DNA of 64,000 nt from Silene conica (lineage: Eukaryota > Streptophyta > Magnoliopsida > Caryophyllales > Caryophyllaceae). The translations under genes were made by a program, and so were the position numbers. Positions within the stretch are counted from its first letter, which is position 1; every line of letters begins with the position of its first letter. This document shows, in pieces, positions 1 to 11,699 of this stretch. The notes beneath the pieces were generated by a model, which saw nothing but the letters and a program-made list of their open reading frames with translations, was not told where the DNA came from and searched no databases. The DNA is taken from positions 84,442,861 to 84,506,860 of the forward strand of contig CM055316.2 in NCBI GenBank assembly GCA_029255685.2, read 5' to 3'.

Positions 1-430
1 CTCACTTATATTGAGTTAATGAGGTTGGTCTCACATGGAGAACCGCTTCATATATGTTTTCGTGTTTGAGGATTGATGTTCTTGTCTAGATGCTGAGGCA
101 AGCATAACTGACCTGGTAATTTGTGCAACAGTCTCTGCCAATACTTTACATAATTCATTTAAGTATTCTCCTGCCAAGGAGCCAATAGTTTATGCTTCCT
201 TTTAGAACATGGTTTGTGTTGTGAGAAATTTTGGACTTCTTATCCGACCTTAATATGCTTTCATGGAAAAAACACTGATCTGTAATAAGCAAGCACATAA
301 ACACCTCGCTGGGCCGAAGGGAGTTTTACTGACTCCTCGAGCTCTAACAAAGCTGACTACTACCCACTGTATCATATGATCAAACAAGTACTAACGTATC
401 CCATTTTTCTCTTATACTTTGATAACACAG
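1..430 (+). other. intron of the BASS1-like gene (left end outside window)
   Basis: No coding segment is recognisable here. The stretch ends in an acceptor AG at 429-430, directly before the first recognisable BASS exon. Family order says the preceding exons, with the upstream membrane helices, lie left of the window. I therefore read this as the 3' part of an intron. Confidence 0.6.
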
Positions 431-1604
431 CTCATGACTCCATTCCTCACTGCGAAACTCGCTGGGCAGTATGTTGCAGTTGATGCAAATGGACTTCTAA
501 TGTCAACACTGCAGGTCAGCCCTTACTCTCAAAATGCTTAACTATATTCCCAGTCTTGATACATCGGCTGTTTTGATGCCTGTCAGTTGTGCAGGTTGTC
601 TTGCTTCCCGTGTTGGGGGGTGCATTTCTTAATCAATATTTCCAGGGCCTGGTCAGATACATATCGCCTGTGATGCCACCTATTGCTGTGGGAACTGTTG
701 CAATATTATGTGGGAATGCAATTGCTTTGAGTTCTACGGCTATCCTGCAGTCTGGGCTGAAAGTTGTGCTGGCTTGTGTTCTGCTTCACGTTTCTGGTTT
801 TTTCTTCGGTTACATGCTTGCAAAGCTGGTTAAGGTTGACGAGTCAGCTGCAAGAACTATATCAATAGAGGTTGGAATGCAGGTAAGATGCTACATTCTA
901 TCCATAGCTTGTTTTGGGTCATGCCTCGGAACTAGGCATCAATACATGATTATGAATCGGTTTCAGGTCGGATTCAAAATTATACAAAACCGGCCCGGCA
1001 TCTTATTGGACTACTTATCCAAATTCCAAACCCATATTCGTTCCAAAGCCCTATCCAGTATCCATAACGTGTTTTATATAGCCCAAATTTCAAACCTGGT
1101 CCCTAACCTGATTCAAGACCCAATCTGAAATTCATTTCGACCCAATCATTTTTGCTTTGAACGTAACTTTTCCGTCCCAATAAAGCCCTATAAAACCAAT
1201 TAATTTATTTATAAGCTAAATCCAGTATGAAAAGGATCGATAATGAATATAACTTGTGTTTTTGAATTTTGGGTGTGGGTTGTTGAGTGATTGTCCAATA
1301 TGAGTTTTAATCATTCGAATGGAATGTTTTTCCTTGGTCGATCGGTTAAATTCAGTCACCTTGTAATCCCAACTCATGAAGTTTTTTTCTTGTTTTGCTC
1401 ATTTTAAGAAAAATGTGGCGTTGGCTGAATCAACATGTCTTATTTCAGAACTCCGTTCTTGGGCTTGTGCTTGCCAACCAGCACTTTGGAAATCCACTGA
1501 CTGCAGTGCCATGTGCTGTTTCTAGCGTTTGTCACTCGATTGTGGGTAGCGCTTTGGCCGGATATTGGAGATGGTCCTCGTCTAAGGAGCAGACGCTTGA
1601 GTGA
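431..1604 (+). CDS. BASS1: BASS1-like plastid sodium/metabolite cotransporter, C-terminal exons (partial)
   Basis: Three exons, 431-514, 595-882 and 1449-1604 (stop TGA 1602-1604), keep one frame through GT-AG introns of 80 and 566 bp and give the last 175 residues. The protein starts LMTPFLTAKLAGQYVAVD, continues with VVLLPVLGGAFLNQYF, MPPIAVGTVAILCG and ARTISIEVGMQ, and ends with NSVLGLVLANQHFGNPLTAV then AGYWRWSSSKEQTLE. This matches the C-terminal half of bile-acid:sodium-symporter (BASS) proteins and resembles Arabidopsis BASS1 more than the pyruvate carrier BASS2. The segment holds several hydrophobic helices; the conserved EVGMQ(N/S)S stretch crosses the second intron. Known family role: sodium-coupled carriers of the chloroplast envelope; the BASS1 substrate is not settled. 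The transit peptide and N-terminal helices lie outside the window. No damage is seen. Confidence 0.92.
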
Positions 1605-2160
1605 ACTTTCCTTGACTTAGCCAGGTAAACTTTTGCGTCTGCTTGAGCCAATGTTTGTTTGTTCTTCACTGTTCTCTCAAACTTGTATTACCAAGGGCTG
1701 TTTGTTAATTTCCTGTAGTTTATGCACCAATTGACCTTCCAGTGTTTTTAAGATCAATAATATATGTTCAGGTAATATATGAGGTTCTAATAATATTGTG
1801 TTACCTTTTGACTCTTAAAAACTAAGATGTAAACTTCTTATTTTTTCTACCGGTTACACATCAAATTTGAGCATCCAAGATTTATGTACTACGTACAGTG
1901 ACGAATGATGATTCATTCACAAACCCGCTTTATTGGCTTTGGTGCCTGCTTCCACAAAGGAAAAAAAAAAACCATCTACTTGGGAACTTCAACATCCAAA
2001 ATTAGTGTAATTCTCTGTAAATGATAAGAACAGTTTAGTGTGAAATTGTCAACTTTATTTCATTGTTTTCTTTTGTTAACATTACATGTCATAGTCATAG
2101 TTGTATGACAATCTTTTGTTTACAATTTCTTGGCAAAGACATAAACTGCATATGGAATTA
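1605..2160. other. convergent intergenic region with two 3' UTRs
   Basis: BASS1 (+) and the chitinase (-) end 556 bp apart and must share this stretch for their 3' UTRs and polyadenylation signals. It is AT-rich, with an AATAATATATG-type segment near 1756 and an A-run near 1961-1971. No gene, RNA gene or mobile element is recognised. Confidence 0.6.
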
Positions 2161-3391
2161 TTAGGCGAAAGGCTGTTGCGAATTACAGTCCAAGTTATTT
2201 CCGAAGCCAATTCCCAGAAGGCCACAGTATCTTTGATAGAAACCAATGCGATCAGCCACCCTAGGGTCACTCCCATGGCCACACTCGAGCCCTCCATTAA
2301 TTATGTTAGTGATCACGCCGAAGCCTGGGACTCGGCCTGCCGATTGGTCGGCGGCTGATGGGGACCAACTTCCGGTGATGACGCTGTGACATGAGGGCTT
2401 GTTGCCTTGTGGGGTCATCCAGAACCATATGGCTGTCTTGAATGATATGGTTGGGTCTGTGGCTACTAGATCAGGATTGTTTATAAGGTCCGCGGATATC
2501 GCTTTTCCTGCTAGTCCATAGTTATAGTTGCTGCACAAGATTGAAGCTGTGAGATTAATAATCAGATAGCTTAGCTGGTAAAATAATGAGAAGATCAAGA
2601 TTCAGTAAGCTTACTGGGTCAACTGGATCGGGCCTCGGCCATAGTATGCTTTGCCAGCAGGGCAAGGCCAACTAGGTGAGTCACAATAAGCCGGTGGGTT
2701 GTTTTGTTCTCTCGAGAAGCAGTATCCCCATGAGTATGGTCCATCTGGGGCTGTAGGCCACCCACCTATAGACAAAACCCAGTCACATCACTGAAAATAA
2801 CATACACAATTGATAAGCGTAAGACGGTCGCACACTCTGAGATGGTCCGACCCAATTCTGTAAAAAAGTTCATTTATTGCTAATAAATGAGTTGTCTTTT
2901 TTACATTATAGGACAATGTGACACCGTCTAACGCCATAATTACTAAATGAGAGAACCATACCAGTAGTCTCGTGAGAGGTTTGAGCGAAGAATGCAGCTA
3001 GTTCTTGCTTAGTAGTCCCAAACCCAGGGAAAGAGCGAGCGGCAGCAATGAATGCATTATAGGTGTAAAACCCATTGGCCGGACAACTATTCTCATTTCG
3101 GTGTTTAAGCATCTGATCAAACAAAGCCGGGGTGATGATTGACGCTACATCACCTCCACCACTAGGTGTCGGGGTAGATGGAGTCGGTGTAGGCCCACCC
3201 CCGGAGGTGCACTGACTCTGGCACCCAACCCCACAATACGCGTTGGTATTCCCACAAAACCCGAACTGGCTACAACATAAACTATTTGGGCATAGAGCAT
3301 TATTAGCTTGCTTTCCACATTGCTCAGCTAATGTGTTTCCTAGAATGCAAGCAAATAATACAAGCACACATGAGATACTATAGTGTTTCAT
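2161..3391 (-). CDS. hevein-domain GH19 chitinase (class I-like), complete
   Basis: Read on the minus strand, exons 3391-2962, 2765-2615 and 2530-2161 join through GT-AG introns of 196 and 84 bp into 951 nt (316 aa, TAA stop). Order: signal peptide (about residues 1-22, ending GNTLA), hevein chitin-binding domain with all eight cysteines (starting [18 protein letters not shown]), Gly/Pro/Thr linker, then the GH19 domain. The catalytic pair is present: Glu in SHETTG, whose last codon spans intron 1, and Glu in WGYCFSREQ of exon 2. Substrate-cleft signatures [14 protein letters not shown] and [17 protein letters not shown] follow. The enzyme cuts chitin beta-1,4 links and usually acts in fungal defence. 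The loop after PGFGTT is shorter than in typical class I enzymes. The protein ends [11 protein letters not shown] with no obvious vacuolar extension, so secretion to the apoplast is inferred. Confidence 0.95.
2817..2935. mobile_element. small TIR element (MITE) in chitinase intron 1
   Basis: About 118 bp inside intron 1 begins GCGTAAGACGGTCGCACACT and ends with its imperfect inverted copy (reverse complement GCGTTAGACGGTGTCACATT; 16 of 20 bases match). A possible 4-bp target duplication, ATAA, sits on each side, one base off the right end. There is no coding capacity. The ends resemble GTAAGACGGTC-type MITEs that I associate with Caryophyllales genomes. The superfamily is not certain. Confidence 0.65.
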
Positions 3392-3450
3392 CTTACTGTA
3401 TGAATTCTGAAGTGTTGTAATGTTATGTGAACTTCAATGGCAGAATGATA

Positions 3451-3457
3451 TTATATA
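3451..3457 (-). promoter_or_regulatory. TATA box of the chitinase gene
   Basis: The minus strand reads TATATAA, 60 bp upstream of the chitinase ATG (3391-3389). That spacing fits a TATA box with a start site about 30 bp downstream and a short leader. Confidence 0.6.
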
Positions 3458-3479
3458 TGCTAAGCAGAGTGTGTTGATA

Positions 3480-3866
3480 TTGACCAAGTTAAAGCCGTCA
3501 AGCTTGACTTTTCTCTTATGTATATCTATAATATAATGGGCTTGACATGACTGTGTAGCCACAAATTATTGTTCGAGATCGGTGTATCCGTTTTAAATTT
3601 TAGAAAGGTCAAGTAGTCGAATAAGACTACAACAGAATGGACAGGATAAAAGCAAAACAATTGTCTTTTGTACCCGAATACTAAGATATTTGACCAAATG
3701 TAATGACGGATATCTTCATTCTTTGGAAGACAAACTGATAGATAGTGGAAGACCGACTGATAGTGTTGTTGACAAGTTGGTTATGGAGTGACGAAGGGGT
3801 TAGCTTTCTTTTATTTTCGTAGGATGGAATGCTCACTTAAGAGTTAAGACTAATGATTTTCTTGAC
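3480..3866. promoter_or_regulatory. W-box cluster upstream of the chitinase
   Basis: Eight TTGAC cores lie on either strand: 3480-3485 (TTGACC), 3497-3501 (reverse), 3504-3508 (TTGACT), 3542-3546, 3607-3612 (reverse TTGACC), 3690-3695 (TTGACC), 3769-3773 and 3862-3866. Fewer than one is expected by chance in this length. TTGAC(C/T) is the binding core of WRKY factors, which control many pathogen-induced chitinase genes. Pathogen-inducible control is an inference from the sites. Confidence 0.55.
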
Positions 3867-4010
3867 ATTGTGTAAGTGGTTGCGAATTCCGTCATTATAA
3901 AAAAAGTTTACTCCGTATATCAATTTTATTACCTTGAGTCATTTTTATATAGTATTAAAGTACTATGGTGCGAATTTCGAGATTTTTTCCTGTATGTTTG
4001 TCTAAAGGTT

Positions 4011-4042
4011 CATTATATCCTATAATAAATATAGGATTTCTC
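4011..4042. repeat. palindrome in the satellite monomer (example copy)
   Basis: Nearly every monomer contains perfect 8-bp inverted arms, ATCCTATA and TATAGGAT, around a 5-nt loop ATAAA. The example is near 4018-4038, and the same block recurs every 323 bp. It could extrude as a small hairpin or cruciform. It is also the landing site of the CACTA element and of the MITE. Confidence 0.85.
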
Positions 4043-5957
4043 AAAACAATAAAGAATAGATAATAAAACTTATTTTGTATATTTAAAACACGACGTTTGA
4101 AATAATCTTTTGGTTTCAAAATGTATTTATTTTAAACCGTATACCAATTTTTTCAACTTGGGTCATTTTTATATGGTTTTAAGGTACTATGGTGCGAATT
4201 TCGAGATTTTTTATCCCGTGATCCCGTCGGCCTAAAAAACGTGGATAATAACCTTCAAAATCGGTTATTTTTGGCCGTTTTAGAACCCCGAAATATTTTT
4301 CCCTGAATCCTTGTCAAAAGGTTCATTATATTCTAAAATAAATATAGGATGCTCGAATATTTCGCAAAACATCTTAGAATAGAAAATAAAACTTATTTTG
4401 TATATTTAAAACACGACGTTTGAAATAAACTTTTGGTTTCTAAATGTATCTATTTTAAACCGTATACCAATTTTTTCAACTTGGGTCATTTTTATATGGT
4501 ATTAAGGTACTATGGTGTGAATTTCGAGAATTTTTATCCCGTGATCATGTCAGCCTAAAAAACGTGGATAATAACCTTCAAAATCGGTTATTTTTGGCCG
4601 TTTTAGAACCCCGAAATATTTTTTTCTGAATCCTTGTCTAAAGGTTCATTATATCCTATAATAAATATAGGATGCTCAAATTTTTCTCAAAACATCTTAG
4701 AATAGAAAATAAAACTTATTTTGTATATTTAAAACACGACGTTTGAAATAATCTTTTAGTTTCTAAATGTATCTATTTTTACACGTATACCAATTTTTTC
4801 AACTTGGGTCATTTTTATATGGTTTTAAGGTACTACGGTGCGAATTTCGAGATTTTTTATCCCGTGATCCCGTCGGCCGAAAAAACGTGGATAATAACTT
4901 TCAAAATCGGTTATTTATTGCCGTTTTAGAACCCTGAAATATTTTCCCCTGAATCCTTGTCTAAAGGTTCATTATATCCTATAATAAATATAGGATGCTC
5001 GAATTTTTCTCAAAACATCTTAGAATAGAAACTAAAACTTATTTTGTATATTTAAAACACGACGTTTGAAATAATCTTTTGGTTTCTAAATGTAGCTATT
5101 TTAAACCGTATACCAATTTTTTCAACTTGCGTCATTTTTATATGGAATTAAGGTACTATGGTGTGAATTTCGAGAATTTTTATCCCGTGATCCCGTCGGC
5201 CTAAAAAACGTGGATAATAACCTTCAAAATCGGTTATTTTTGGCCGTTTTAGAACCCCAAAATATTTTTCCCTGAATCCTTGTCTAAAGGTTCATTATAT
5301 CCTATAATAAATATAGGATGCTCGAATTTTTCTCAAAACATCTTAGAATAGAAAATAAAACTTATTGTGTATATTTAAAACACGACGTTTCAAATAATCT
5401 TTTAGTTTCTAAATGTATCTATTTTCAACCGTATACCAATTTTTTTAACTTGGGTCATTTTTATATGGTTTTAAGGTACTATGGTGCGAATTTCGAGATT
5501 TTTTATCCCGTGATCCCGTCGGCCTAAAAAACGTGGATAATAACCTTCAAAATCGGTTATTTATGGCCGTTTTAGAACCCCGAAATATTTTTCCCTGAAT
5601 CCTTGTCTAAAGGTTCATTATATCCTATGATAAATATAGGATGCTCGAATTTTTCTCAAAACATCTTAAAATAGAAAATAAAACTTATTTTGTATATTTA
5701 AAACACGACGTTTGAAATAATCTTTTGGTTTCCAAATGTATCTATTTTAAACTGTATACCAATTTTTTCAACTTGGGTCATTTTTATATGATATTAAGGT
5801 ACTACGGTGCGAATTTCGAGATTTTTTATCCCGTGATCCCGCCGGCCGAAAAAACGTGGATAATAACCTTCAAAATCGGTTATTTATGGCCGTTTTAGAA
5901 CCCGAAATATTTTTCCCTGAATCCTTGTTTAAAGGTTCATTATATCCTATAATAAAT

Positions 5958-6153
5958 CAGTAAGTCTTGCTTGCGACGGATCACTATTTGTGATGGATAT
6001 TTTGTGAAATAAAATGGATAGAAAATGAGTTAGTGAAGAAAGGGGACCACATGAATAGTGTTGGATAGAGAAAAAAAGTGGGTATTTTGTTAGAGAAAAC
6101 GGTATCTGTCGCAAGCTTGCGACGGATAATGCCGTTGCAAATAAGAATTTGTG
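5958..6153. mobile_element. Mutator-type MITE in the satellite, copy 1
   Basis: The 196-bp insert is flanked by the 9-bp duplication ATAATAAAT (5949-5957 and 6154-6162). Its ends start CAGTAAGTCTTGCTTGCGACGG and, read inward from the other end, CACAAATTCTTATTTGCAACGG (16 of 22 match). A 9-bp duplication with degenerate inverted ends fits a Mutator-like MITE. An internal GTCGCAAGCTTGCGAC palindrome is also present. No coding capacity. Confidence 0.8.
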
Positions 6154-9100
6154 ATAATAAATATAGGATGCTCGAATTTTTTCTCAAAATATCTTAGAAT
6201 AGAAACTAAAACTTATTTTGTATATTTAAAACACGACGTTTGAAATAATTTTTTGGTTTCTAAATGTATCTATTTTAAACCGTATACCAATTTTTTCAAC
6301 TTGGGTCATTTTATATGGTACTAAGGTACTATGGTGCGAATTTCGATAATTTTTATCCCGTGATCCCGTCGGCCTAAAAAACGTGGATAATAACCTTCAA
6401 AATCGGTTATTTTTGGCCGTTTTAGAACCCCGAAATATTTTTCCCTGAATCCTTGTCAAAAGGTTCATTATATTCTATAATAAATATAGGATGCTCGAAT
6501 TTTTCTCAAAACATCTTAGAATAGAAAATAAAACTTATTTTGTATATTTAAAACACGACGTTTGAAATAATCTTTTAGTTTCTAAATGTATTTATTTTAA
6601 ACCGTATACCAATTTTTTCAACTTGGGTCATTTTTATATGTTTTTAAGGTACTATGGTGCGAATTTCGAGATTTTTTATCCCGTGATCCCGTCGGCCTAA
6701 AAACGTGGATAATAACCTTCAAAATCGGTTATTTATGGCCGTTTTAGAACCCCGAAATATTTTTCCCTGAATCCTTGTCTAAAGGTTCATTATATCCTAT
6801 AATAAATATAGGATGCTCGAATTTTTCTCAAAACATCTTAGAATAGAAAATAAAACTTATTGTTGTATATTTAAAACACGACGTTTGAAATAATCTTTTA
6901 ATTTCTAAATGTATCTATTTTTAAACGTATACCAATTTTTTCAACTTGGGTCATTTTATATAGTTTTAAGGTACTACGGTGCGAACTTCGAGAATTTTTA
7001 TCCCGTGATCCCGTCGGCCTAAAAAACGTGGATAATAACCTTCAAAATCGGTTATTTTTGGCCGTTTTAGAACCCCGAAATATTTTTCCCTGAATCCTTG
7101 TCAAAAGGTTCATTATATTCTAAAATAAATATAGGATGCTCGAATATTTCTCAAAACATCTTAGAATAGAAAATAAAACTTATTTTGTATATTTAAAACA
7201 CGACGTTTGAAATAAACTTTTGGTTTCTAAATGTATCTATTTTAAACCGTATACCAATTTTTTCAACTTGGGTCATTTTTATATGGTATTAAGGTACTAT
7301 GGTGTGAATTTCGAGAATTTTTATCCCGTGATCATGTCAGCCTAAAAAACGTGGATAATAACCTTCAAAATCGGTTATTTTTGGCCGTTTTAGAACCCCG
7401 AAATATTTTTTTCTGAATCCTTGTCTAAAGGTTCATTATATCCTATAATAAATATAGGATGCTCGAATTTTTCTCAAAACATATTAGAATAGAAAATAAA
7501 ACTAATTTTCTATATTTAAAACACGACGTTTGAAATAATCTTTTGCTTTCCAAATGTATCTATTTTAAACCGTATACCAATTTTTTCAATTTGGGTCATT
7601 TCTATATGGTATTAAGGTACTATGGTGCGAATTTCGAGAATTTTTATCCCGTGATCCCGTCGTCCTAAAAAACGTGGATAATAACCTTCAAAATCGGTTA
7701 TTTTTGGCCGTTTTAGAACCCCGAAATATTTTTCTCTCAATCCTTGTCTAAAGGTTCATTATATCCTATAATAAATATAGGATGCTCGAATTTTTCTCAA
7801 AACATCTTAGAATAGAAAATAAAACTTATTTTGTATATTTAAAACACGACGTTTGAAATAATCTTTTGGTTTCAAAATGTATCTATTTTAAACCGTATAC
7901 CAATTTTTTCAACTTGGGTCATTATTATATGGTATTAAGTTACTATGGTGCGAATTTCGAGAATTTTTATCCCGTGATCCCGTCGGCATAAAAAACGTGG
8001 ATAATAACTTTCAAAATCGGTTATTTTTGGCCGTTTTAGAACCCCGAAATATTTTTTCCTGAATCCTTGTCTAAAGGTTCATTATATCCTATAATAAATA
8101 TAGGATGCTCGAATTTTTCTCAAAACATCTTAGAATAGAAACTAAAACTTATTTTGTATATTTAAAACACGATGTTTGAAATAATCTTTTAGTTTCTAAA
8201 TGTATCTATTTTTAAACGTATACCAATTTTTTCAACTTGAGTCATTTTTATATGGTTTTAAGGTACTACGGTGCGAATTTCGAGATTTTTTATCCCGTGA
8301 TCCCGTCGGCCGAAAAAACGTGGATAATAACGTTCAAAATCGGTTATTTATGGCCGTTTTAGAACCCTGAAATATTTTCCCCTGAATCCTTGTCTAAAGG
8401 TTCATTATATCCTATAATAAATATAGGATGCTCGAATTTTTCTCAAAACATCTTAGAATAGAAACTAAAACTTATTTTGTATATTTAAAACACGACGTTT
8501 GAAATAATCTTTTGGTTTCTAAATGTAGCTATTTTAAACCGTATACCAATTTTTTCAACTTGCGTCATTTTTATATGGAATTAAGGTACTATGGTGTGAA
8601 TTTCGAGAATTTTTATCCCGTGATCCCGTCGGCCTAAAAAACGTGGATAATAACCTTCAAAATCGGTTATTTTTGGCCGTTTTAGAACCCCAAAATATTT
8701 TTCCCTGAATCCTTGTCTAAAGGTTCATTATATCCTATAATAAATATAGGATGCTCGAATTTTTCTCAAAACATCTTAGAATAGAAAATAAAACTTATTG
8801 TGTATATTTAAAACACGACGTTTCAAATAATCTTTTAGTTTCTAAATGTATCTATTTTCAACCGTATACCAATTTTTTTAACTTGGGTCATTTTTATATG
8901 GTTTTAAGGTACTATGGTGCGAATTTCGAGATTTTTTATCCCGTGATCCCGTCGGCCTAAAAAACGTGGATAATAACCTTCAAAATCGGTTATTTATGGC
9001 CGTTTTAGAACCCCGAAATATTTTTCCCTGAATCCTTGTCTAAAGGTTCATTATATCCTATGATAAATATAGGATGCTCGAATTTTTCTCAAAACATCTT

Positions 9101-9390
9101 AAAATAGAAAATAAAACTTATTTTGTATATTTAAAACACGACGTTTGAAATAATCTTTTGGTTTCCAAATGTATCTATTTTAAACTGTATACCAATTTTT
9201 TCAACTTGGGTCATTTTTATATGATATTAAGGTACTACGGTGCGAATTTCGAGATTTTTTATCCCGTGATCCCGCCGGCCGAAAAAACGTGGATAATAAC
9301 CTTCAAAATCGGTTATTTATGGCCGTTTTAGAACCCGAAATATTTTTCCCTGAATCCTTGTTTAAAGGTTCATTATATCCTATAATAAAT

Positions 9391-9586
9391 CAGTAAGTCT
9401 TGCTTGCGACGGATCACTATTTGTGATGGATATTTTGTGAAATAAAATGGATAGAAAATGAGTTAGTGAAGAAAGGGGACCACATGAATAGTGTTGGATA
9501 GAGAAAAAAAGTGGGTATTTTGTTAGAGAAAACGGTATCTGTCGCAAGCTTGCGACGGATAATGCCGTTGCAAATAAGAATTTGTG
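9391..9586. mobile_element. Mutator-type MITE, copy 2
   Basis: Appears identical to the copy at 5958-6153, with the same flanks, 3433 bp downstream. It was carried here by satellite duplication and not by a new transposition. Confidence 0.8.
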
Positions 9587-11699
9587 ATAATAAATATAGG
9601 ATGCTCGAATTTTTTCTCAAAATATCTTAGAATAGAAACTAAAACTTATTTTGTATATTTAAAACACGACGTTTGAAATAATTTTTTGGTTTCTAAATGT
9701 ATCTATTTTAAACCGTATACCAATTTTTTCAACTTGGGTCATTTTATATGGTACTAAGGTACTATGGTGCGAATTTCGATAATTTTTATCCCGTGATCCC
9801 GTCGGCCTAAAAAACGTGGATAATAACCTTCAAAATCGGTTATTTTTGGCCGTTTTAGAACCCCGAAATATTTTTCCCTGAATCCTTGTCAAAAGGTTCA
9901 TTATATTCTATAATAAATATAGGATGCTCGAATTTTTCTCAAAACATCTTAGAATAGAAAATAAAACTTATTTTGTATATTTAAAACACGACGTTTGAAA
10001 TAATCTTTTAGTTTCTAAATGTATTTATTTTAAACCGTATACCAATTTTTTCAACTTGGGTCATTTTTATATGTTTTTAAGGTACTATGGTGCGAATTTC
10101 GAGATTTTTTATCCCGTGATCCCGTCGGCCTAAAAACGTGGATAATAACCTTCAAAATCGGTTATTTATGGCCGTTTTAGAACCCCGAAATATTTTTCCC
10201 TGAATCCTTGTCTAAAGGTTCATTATATCCTATAATAAATATAGGATGCTCGAATTTTTCTCAAAACATCTTAGAATAGAAAATAAAACTTATTGTTGTA
10301 TATTTAAAACACGACGTTTGAAATAATCTTTTAATTTCTAAATGTATCTATTTTTAAACGTATACCAATTTTTTCAACTTGGGTCATTTTATATAGTTTT
10401 AAGGTACTACGGTGCGAACTTCGAGAATTTTTATCCCGTGATCCCGTCGGCCTAAAAAACGTGGATAATAACCTTCAAAATCGGTTATTTTTGGCCGTTT
10501 TAGAACCCCGAAATATTTTTCCCTGAATCCTTGTCAAAAGGTTCATTATATTCTAAAATAAATATAGGATGCTCGAATATTTCTCAAAACATCTTAGAAT
10601 AGAAAATAAAACTTATTTTGTATATTTAAAACACGACGTTTGAAATAAACTTTTGGTTTCTAAATGTATCTATTTTAAACCGTATACCAATTTTTTCAAC
10701 TTGGGTCATTTTTATATGGTATTAAGGTACTATGGTGTGAATTTCGAGAATTTTTATCCCGTGATCATGTCAGCCTAAAAAACGTGGATAATAACCTTCA
10801 AAATCGGTTATTTTTGGCCGTTTTAGAACCCCGAAATATTTTTTTCTGAATCCTTGTCTAAAGGTTCATTATATCCTATAATAAATATAGGATGCTCGAA
10901 TTTTTCTCAAAACATATTAGAATAGAAAATAAAACTAATTTTCTATATTTAAAACACGACGTTTGAAATAATCTTTTGCTTTCCAAATGTATCTATTTTA
11001 AACCGTATACCAATTTTTTCAATTTGGGTCATTTCTATATGGTATTAAGGTACTATGGTGCGAATTTCGAGAATTTTTATCCCGTGATCCCGTCGTCCTA
11101 AAAAACGTGGATAATAACCTTCAAAATCGGTTATTTTTGGCCGTTTTAGAACCCCGAAATATTTTTCTCTCAATCCTTGTCTAAAGGTTCATTATATCCT
11201 ATAATAAATATAGGATGCTCGAATTTTTCTCAAAACATCTTAGAATAGAAAATAAAACTTATTTTGTATATTTAAAACACGACGTTTGAAATAATCTTTT
11301 GGTTTCAAAATGTATCTATTTTAAACCGTATACCAATTTTTTCAACTTGGGTCATTATTATATGGTATTAAGTTACTATGGTGCGAATTTCGAGAATTTT
11401 TATCCCGTGATCCCGTCGGCATAAAAAACGTGGATAATAACTTTCAAAATCGGTTATTTTTGGCCGTTTTAGAACCCCGAAATATTTTTTCCTGAATCCT
11501 TGTCTAAAGGTTCATTATATCCTATAATAAATATAGGATGCTCGAATTTTTCTCAAAACATCTTAGAATAGAAACTAAAACTTATTTTGTATATTTAAAA
11601 CACGATGTTTGAAATAATCTTTTAGTTTCTAAATGTATCTATTTTTAACCGTATACCAATTTTTTCAACTTGGGTCATTTTATATGGTATTAAGGTACT

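Larger units (their letters stand above)
4750..11646. repeat. higher-order repeat: two copies of a 10-monomer unit of 3433 bp
   Basis: Sequence at p matches p+3433 almost exactly from about 4.9 kb, ending where the copies part at about 8213 and 11646. The length equals ten monomers plus one 196-bp MITE and its 9-bp target duplication. Both copies carry the MITE at the same place, so the duplication followed the insertion. Confidence 0.85.

Noticed and set aside
883-1448. Possible transposon remnant in the last BASS1 intron (around 965-1200)
   Set aside because: The base composition is odd (GGCCCGGC amid AT-rich DNA), but no terminal repeats or coding homology could be found.
5318-5527. Recurrent 60-70-residue reading frames in the satellite (the same frame again at 8751, 14120, 19489, 20986 and others)
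   Set aside because: They follow the monomer period, end at variable points, have no start context, and their frame is lost in most monomers. They are by-products of repetition.
5984-6187. Minus-strand 67-residue frame over the MITE
   Set aside because: It runs across the MITE-satellite junction and recurs only because the MITE was co-amplified.
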